Shown here in pieces: positions 31,234-35,997 of a DNA stretch of 35,997 bases. The DNA is from JAVZGQ01 sp039000685. Its GTDB lineage: Archaea; Aenigmatarchaeota; Aenigmatarchaeia; CG10238-14; SCSR01. Within the stretch, counting starts at the first letter, position 1. Every line of letters begins with the position of its first letter. The stretch lies in the NCBI GenBank assembly GCA_039000685.1, contig JAWBNW010000002.1, positions 1 through 35,997 of the forward strand, read 5' to 3'. The notes below the pieces were generated by a model. That model ran no database searches, had not been told where the DNA came from, and worked only from the letters and a program-made list of their open reading frames with translations. Both the position numbers and the translations under genes were made by a program.

Positions 31234-32661
31234 TCAGACTATCACCTCTAAAACATCACCTAGATTTTTTGTATATATTTTGTATTTCCCTGGTGAAAGA
31301 TTTGAAAATTCTATTTTTTTGTTGCAAGCAAGATTCTGACAAATTTTCTTTCCCTCAATTTCCAAACATATTTTATTTGTTGAAGATTCAAGAAAAATCG
31401 GGTAATGAAAAGTGAATGTGCCTTGAAAGTCTGTGTTTGTTAAGCAACTTTTATCCAAGAAACCTCTGAATTCTTCCAACTCACCATCCACAATTGTTAT
31501 TGTCATTTTTCCAGGAATTGTCGTTGTTTCATCAATAAAAACATTTATTGGAACAGAGATTGAAAAAGCTAATCTTAAAGCTTCTTTTTCGGAAAATTCG
31601 GCATCGCCAAAACTCCATATCATTGGGAAAATTTCGACTTCAAGAGTTTCTCTTGGTTTTGAGACAAGCTCTTCACATGTTCTTGCATCGAAGAATTGTC
31701 CATTGGTTATTGACGCTATCTCTTCAAGCCTTGCCACATCCGCTTCTGAACCATATGCAATTGTATAAACTGGGATGTTTGTAGATTTGTAAGTGTTTGC
31801 AATTTCTATACTTGATCCACACCTATTTTCTATCCCATCTGTAAGTAAGACTATGGCCTGACCACCATTAGAAATAGCATATTCAAATCCTTTTTTAAGA
31901 CCAGATGCCATAGGCGTTAAATCATAAGGAGAAAGTGAAGAAATTTTGGATTTCAAGTTTTCCCTGATGGAGAAGCCGTCCAATCTCGTGAACGGAAAAA
32001 GCAATTGTGGATTACAACCATTCTCATCTCCATATGGAATTACAGCAATTTCACTATCATCACTCATTTTTTCAATGAAGCCGTACATGAAAAGTTTTAA
32101 ACAACAAATTTTTGTATCTTTTCTCACATCAACATCACATTTTCCACCAGGATCCTTCATACTATCAGAAACATCTAGAACGAAAACCACTTTTTTGCCA
32201 TCTATGAGAGAAAGTAATTTTCCGAAAACACCTTCTTTTTTTCCAACTTCGGCTGAACTTATGTTCAAAGGAAATGTCTCTGCATCAACTCTATAGCCAA
32301 AATCAAAATCTCTTGCACAGTCTGGTTGAATTTCACTAAATCTTAAAAAGTCGTCGAGCTTTTTTTTGTCCAAAACTCTATGAGAGCTTAGTTCTACTAT
32401 TTTATTTTCCACGCTACCTTTTTCCTTATAAGCTAAGCAGCTTACATCACCTGCAAGAACATCTAGCAATCTGTTTGCCCTGTTCTTAAGCAGTAAATTT
32501 CTTTCTTGTTGGGCTGAAGCTAAGTTGGAGAAAAAAATTCTGTTTATGAATATGGCTATACTTACTAACACTAGAATGATATAAATTCCTTTTATCAATA
32601 AGCTGGTTTGACCTTTCCTCTCACCATTCCCTTTCTTTTCCACTCCTTTCACCCAACTCAA
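31234..32661 (-). CDS. membrane-anchored von Willebrand factor A domain protein
   Basis: An N-terminal hydrophobic helix (GIYIILVLVSIAIFI) is followed by a vWA domain with a full MIDAS: FVLDVSDSMKD (DxSxS), LSPYDLTPMASGL (Thr), IVLLTDGIENR (Asp). The C-terminal ~130 residues are beta-rich with Cys pairs. vWA proteins mediate metal-dependent protein contact, so this may act in adhesion to a host or partner. The start is uncertain: TTG 32661 overlaps the previous gene's stop (TTGA), while a GTG nine bases inside is possible. Confidence 0.82.
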   Translation of the reverse strand: MSWVKGVEKKGNGERKGQTSLLIKGIYIILVLVSIAIFINRIFFSNLASAQQERNLLLKNRANRLLDVLAGDVSCLAYKEKGSVENKIVELSSHRVLDKKKLDDFLRFSEIQPDCARDFDFGYRVDAETFPLNISSAEVGKKEGVFGKLLSLIDGKKVVFVLDVSDSMKDPGGKCDVDVRKDTKICCLKLFMYGFIEKMSDDSEIAVIPYGDENGCNPQLLFPFTRLDGFSIRENLKSKISSLSPYDLTPMASGLKKGFEYAISNGGQAIVLLTDGIENRCGSSIEIANTYKSTNIPVYTIAYGSEADVARLEEIASITNGQFFDARTCEELVSKPRETLEVEIFPMIWSFGDAEFSEKEALRLAFSISVPINVFIDETTTIPGKMTITIVDGELEEFRGFLDKSCLTNTDFQGTFTFHYPIFLESSTNKICLEIEGKKICQNLACNKKIEFSNLSPGKYKIYTKNLGDVLEVIV

Positions 32662-33251
32662 ATGATTGTTGTTACAGATAATACTTCTCTATCTTCAGAA
32701 ATTATGCCACACAAGCCTGTAGGAAATTCTAAAGATTTAAGCATGCAAACTCTCTTAACAGGTTTTCCTTGAAACACAGCAGACGATGCTACAAATCTTG
32801 AAGCCATGATTTCTGTTGAATTTTTTCCAATTCCAATTAAATATTCCTTAAAAATTGATATGGCTTCTTCATCACTTATTTTCACTTCTGGCACCGTACA
32901 AGAGCGAGAAGTAATATTACAAACCATTCCTTCTATGTTACACTTACAATCAATACAACAATTCCATTCATCTTCCCCTATTTCACAAATCCCATTTCCA
33001 CAACATTCTTTCAATTCAACACATTCACAAATATCATTGATGCACTTTTGCTCTTTACATGTTCCACAACTCCCTTGACACTCTCCACAATCTTTTGGAC
33101 AATTACATCTGTTTTCATTTTTTTCACAAATTCCATTTCCACAATATTTTGAAATTTCACTTGTTCTTATCAAAATGTAAAAGACTATTACAAGAATAAT
33201 TGCAACCAAAGCAATCAAAAGTAAAACTGTTACATTTTTTCTCTCTTCCAT
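32658..33251 (-). CDS. Cys-rich membrane-anchored protein with CGNGICE modules
   Basis: A single N-terminal helix (VTVLLLIALVAIILVIVFYIL) is followed by two Cys modules, CGNGICEKNENRCNCPKDC and CGNGICEIGEDEWNCCIDC, separated by CGTCKEQKCINDICEC, then ~80 residues of alpha/beta sequence (ISDEEAISIFKEYL) without known motifs. The CGNGICE...C-x-x-DC module recurs in archaeal surface proteins. It is eight bases upstream of nothing else than the vWA gene it overlaps, and follows the C25-like peptidase. Confidence 0.7.
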   Translation of the reverse strand: MEERKNVTVLLLIALVAIILVIVFYILIRTSEISKYCGNGICEKNENRCNCPKDCGECQGSCGTCKEQKCINDICECVELKECCGNGICEIGEDEWNCCIDCKCNIEGMVCNITSRSCTVPEVKISDEEAISIFKEYLIGIGKNSTEIMASRFVASSAVFQGKPVKRVCMLKSLEFPTGLCGIISEDREVLSVTTII

Positions 33252-33259
33252 ATAAATCC

Positions 33260-35077
33260 CTATTTAATTCTTATGGATGGATCGCCATAAAGTTGAGTTT
33301 GATGGCCAATTCTATAAGAACAACTACCACAAGTATCCACCATGCTCAAATACAAATTCTTTCCTTTTATGTAAGCATCGCCTATTGTTTGGGCTGTGAA
33401 AAAGGAATTATAGATCTTGTCATACAAACAAGACGTACAGCTTATTAGACATGGTTCAGCAGACATGAAAAATCCTGACTTACCATACCAACCTAATTGA
33501 GTTGCTGTTCCTCCAAAATAAGCAATTGCTGGTTTTCCATTTGTATTTCCATTTAAGATGTTCAAAACAATTGAAGAAGAGAAATCAACATTATGGATTC
33601 TCCCACCATAACAAGGAACAGCGATAACCACTGTATCGCTCCAATCTCTCAGTTGAGTAGTTGAAGGTAATATGTTCACTCTGCCATTATCATCGCTAAA
33701 TCTTTGAACATTGAAAGGATTGCCATGATGGAAAATATATGCCCACTTAGAATTGCTTCCCCAATCGGGACCTCCATTGTAATTTGGTGGAGAAATGTAG
33801 CAATTTGAATAAGAATTACAAGTAGAACCAAAATTTTTAATCATGAAAGCTTCTTCCGACTCATAAGCATAATTTGAGCTCCCCTGCTTTCCCATCATGT
33901 AAGCAAAAAATTTTCCATTGAGAGAAAATGTCCTCTCGTTTTTATGTAAAGGTATGGCAATTTCTTTCAAATAATTTCTAATCACATCATCATTATGGTC
34001 AATGCTGTCGGGTATTCTCCCGATAGCAACATCTGCTTTAGAATCGCTATCAATATCAGCATACCAATCATCACTGTAAAAATGTGAATAAAATGGGTCA
34101 TAGCATGTTGCCATTGGAACTTCTTTTTGTCTTATGTAGTTATGACCTCCCAATATAACAACATATTTAGTGTTATATTTGATCACACATTTTGGAATTA
34201 TTTTCTGAGCATCTGAAGAAGGAACAGGCACACTAGAAGGAGAAAGATTTGTATCACATTCTTTTACATCATTTTCCACATCTAGCTGAATTAGTTTTGG
34301 TGAATAGCCATCCGAAATCAAAGCTGATTTATATTCGTTTATCAAATCTTGCCCAATTTTATATACTACTTCTGAAACTGTGATAATAAGAACATCAGCC
34401 CTTTTTTCACACTCATTCTCATATTCATTTTCACTCATACATCTTGGGCTACTACCATCTTTAGGTTGATCGCACCATTTTGGTTTATCCGTAGGACAAC
34501 AATGTCCATTAGTACAGACTGGTAAATCAGATGGACAGCAATCTCTTCCTAAAAAATCTTTCTTAGCTTCTGGTGCTCCTGTACAAATCTTGTCTTGTGA
34601 GCAAATTGGCATCTCTTCACATTTTCCACTAGCTTGATTGCAATATCCAGAGCAACAGAGTAAAGAATCTGAACAACTTTCTTCCAATTCTAGGCATCTA
34701 CACATCAAAACTATTTTTCCCTCTTTCTTCAACACAAAAATCTTTTCACAATTTTCAAATTGATTTTCAACAATTTCTGGAGCTGTTTTTGAGAAGCTGG
34801 CCTGCTTTCCAGAAATTTTATCCAAAGCTCTAACGACATTGTTTTCAATTTCAACTTTGTATTGCTTGATAATTGGATAATAAATGAAAGCTGCATCGCC
34901 TGTTGTTCCTATAGCTCTATCAACTATTGATTCCAAATCTTTGATAAAAGCTGAAATAACTTCTTCTTCACCAAGTTGCTGTTGAGCAACATAAATTCCT
35001 CTCAACTGAAAAGCTGTGATGCCAACTGCAATTAACACACCAACAGTCAAAATGATTTCTGTTGTTAAACCCTTCAC
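33260..35077 (-). CDS. C25 (gingipain-like) cysteine peptidase, membrane-anchored
   Basis: The 605-residue protein has an N-terminal pilin-like helix (MKGLTTEIILTVGVLIAVGI), Cys-rich modules (CSGYCNQASGKCEE, CCPTDKPKWC), then a C25 peptidase-like domain: YVVILGGHNYI, DWYADIDSDSKADVAIGRIP, the His dyad member in AYIFHHGNPF and the Cys in TVVIAVPCYGGRI. It ends YGDPSIRIK, a common C25 end. Such enzymes cut after Arg/Lys or process surface proteins. Catalytic assignment is by motif resemblance only. Confidence 0.78.
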   Translation of the reverse strand: MKGLTTEIILTVGVLIAVGITAFQLRGIYVAQQQLGEEEVISAFIKDLESIVDRAIGTTGDAAFIYYPIIKQYKVEIENNVVRALDKISGKQASFSKTAPEIVENQFENCEKIFVLKKEGKIVLMCRCLELEESCSDSLLCCSGYCNQASGKCEEMPICSQDKICTGAPEAKKDFLGRDCCPSDLPVCTNGHCCPTDKPKWCDQPKDGSSPRCMSENEYENECEKRADVLIITVSEVVYKIGQDLINEYKSALISDGYSPKLIQLDVENDVKECDTNLSPSSVPVPSSDAQKIIPKCVIKYNTKYVVILGGHNYIRQKEVPMATCYDPFYSHFYSDDWYADIDSDSKADVAIGRIPDSIDHNDDVIRNYLKEIAIPLHKNERTFSLNGKFFAYMMGKQGSSNYAYESEEAFMIKNFGSTCNSYSNCYISPPNYNGGPDWGSNSKWAYIFHHGNPFNVQRFSDDNGRVNILPSTTQLRDWSDTVVIAVPCYGGRIHNVDFSSSIVLNILNGNTNGKPAIAYFGGTATQLGWYGKSGFFMSAEPCLISCTSCLYDKIYNSFFTAQTIGDAYIKGKNLYLSMVDTCGSCSYRIGHQTQLYGDPSIRIK

Positions 35078-35107
35078 AAATATCTATTTGAAAGTTGAAT
35101 TAAAAAA

Positions 35108-35629
35108 TTAGCTAGCCGTCACTAAGATTTCATATCCAGAAGTTTTGTTTATCAGAATCTCATAATCTCTTCTAGGTGATCTTCCCAAAATCTTGTTAAC
35201 AGCAACAAAAATATCTTCATGCTCTGGCAAAACTCCCAAATATGGCATTTGAATTTTACAGAGAAACTGTTTTGGTGGTTCTGGGCAGCATCTCAAATAC
35301 TGCTCGTCTTTGAATTGTAAACAAATGCTTCTCCCAGAGCTGATTTCTTGATTTTTTATTTTGTCCAAAACTGTAGGTAGAACATTGCTAGTATCTTCTG
35401 AAGCATAAACTACTCTTACTATCATTGGAAAGCTATATTTTTTAACCAAATAATTGTCCAATTCTTGAAGACAAACTGTGTTGATATTAGAGCACAAATC
35501 AGAAAATTGTGCTAGGGCATCTTGTCTTTGAGAATAGTTGATCATGTTCGAAAGCAAAGTGTAGCCAATCATCATAGCAAGAATTGCTACGACTATGCCA
35601 CCAAAAACATAAACCCACATTTCTGGCAT
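35108..35629 (-). CDS. small membrane-anchored surface protein
   Basis: The 173-residue protein has one N-terminal hydrophobic helix (YVFGGIVVAILAMMIGYTLL) followed by a soluble domain with five Cys (LCSNINTVCLQEL, CLQFKDEQYLRCC, FLCKIQMPY). The anchor type matches the downstream genes. I recognise no family. It is 30 bases upstream of the C25-like gene on the same strand, so likely co-transcribed. Confidence 0.65.
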   Translation of the reverse strand: MPEMWVYVFGGIVVAILAMMIGYTLLSNMINYSQRQDALAQFSDLCSNINTVCLQELDNYLVKKYSFPMIVRVVYASEDTSNVLPTVLDKIKNQEISSGRSICLQFKDEQYLRCCPEPPKQFLCKIQMPYLGVLPEHEDIFVAVNKILGRSPRRDYEILINKTSGYEILVTAS

Positions 35630-35653
35630 AAATAGAAATTGTTTTGTTAAAAC

Positions 35654-35997
35654 TTATTTTCTCCATTTCCTGTAAAGATCTTCATAAGTTTTCTTTCCAG
35701 CTTTCTTCAAAAAGAAAAAGTAATAAACTGCAAAAAGGATTACTGCTATTAAAATAACAATCAAGATTATTAAAAGGTAGTCTGGACCACCTTCCTCACT
35801 AACAGGCAAAGTTGTTGTGGCTGTTGTTTTGGGTTTAGTTGTGGTTGTTGTCTCTTCTTCCACAACCTTCACTGTAATCAAACTGCAGTCAGATTGAGTC
35901 TTGCCATCTGAGCACAAAGCTTTTGCATAATAGCTTCTTGCAGATTCTGGATTCCATCTCAAGTAGCCACCCGAAAATATAAATTCATAATCTGGCA
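35654..35997 (-). CDS. C-terminal part of a surface protein with Thr-rich stalk and membrane anchor (partial)
   Basis: The frame is open at the right edge of the window, so only the C-terminal ~114 residues are seen. They include GGYLRWNPESARSYYAKALC and CSDGKTQSDCSL (end of an extracellular domain), a Thr-rich linker (EEETTTTTKPKTTATTTLP) of the kind that is often O-glycosylated, a membrane helix (YLLIILIVILIAVILFAVYYF) and a basic tail LKKAGKKTYEDLYRKWRK. Unlike its neighbours it is anchored at the C terminus, giving an outside domain on a stalk. Confidence 0.75.
   Translation of the reverse strand, partial: PDYEFIFSGGYLRWNPESARSYYAKALCSDGKTQSDCSLITVKVVEEETTTTTKPKTTATTTLPVSEEGGPDYLLIILIVILIAVILFAVYYFFFLKKAGKKTYEDLYRKWRK

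Overview
The window is AT-rich archaeal chromosome. The archaeal markers are both subunits of DNA topoisomerase VI, Alba, aIF1A, ribosomal protein S17e, a tRNA-splicing endonuclease (EndA), an NMD3 homologue, archaemetzincin, an archaeal-type SRP RNA and tRNAs with bulge-helix-bulge (BHB) introns. The AMP-salvage RuBisCO operon, the small compact genes and the Cys-rich surface proteins suggest a DPANN-type lineage, but the sequence alone does not fix the phylum. Ribosome binding sites are mostly GGTGAT/GTGAT placed 3-6 bases before the start; I used them to choose several starts.

Layout. 1-5225: small membrane protein, flavin-reductase-like protein with a tiny acidic gene opposite its 3' end, SRP RNA, exported Lon-like (S16) protease, M50 membrane protease, and an EndoQ-like PHP nuclease interrupted by a 367-residue intein. 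5211-8535: free-standing LAGLIDADG homing endonuclease (HEN1), two small genes, dUTPase, tRNA-Val, DUF63 membrane protein. 8532-16056 (minus): surface protein, S17e, EndA, archaemetzincin, tRNA-Phe with two introns, glycosyltransferase, Top6A, Top6B, KH protein, aIF1A, NMD3. 16105-23856: tRNA-Thr and tRNA-Trp (both with introns), two geranylgeranyl-reductase-like genes, polyprenyl diphosphate synthase (uppS), protein-isoaspartate methyltransferase (pcm), and three more free-standing LAGLIDADG genes (HEN2-4). 23857-28067: Cas2-like gene, then an ATGA-coupled operon of ribose-1,5-bisphosphate isomerase, RuBisCO and AMP phosphorylase with a Cys-rich exported protein inside it; this is a complete AMP to 3-phosphoglycerate route. 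28092-35997 (minus): Alba, then a run of membrane-anchored surface proteins (beta-propeller, von Willebrand A, Cys-rich modules, C25-type peptidase).

The main discovery is that two protein genes, uppS and pcm, look broken but are restored exactly by removing very short BHB introns (33 and about 20 nt in uppS, 21 nt in pcm). Each fragment alone lacks essential residues. Three of the four free-standing HEN genes sit immediately 5' of a gene on the same strand, and two of those three downstream genes are the intron-bearing uppS and pcm. Two of the four tRNAs carry introns at non-canonical positions, again with perfect BHB folds. Together this suggests pervasive BHB splicing of both mRNA and tRNA, possibly spread by collaborative homing between mini-introns and neighbouring free-standing endonucleases. 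The EndA in the window appears to lack the catalytic lysine, so a partner subunit may be needed.
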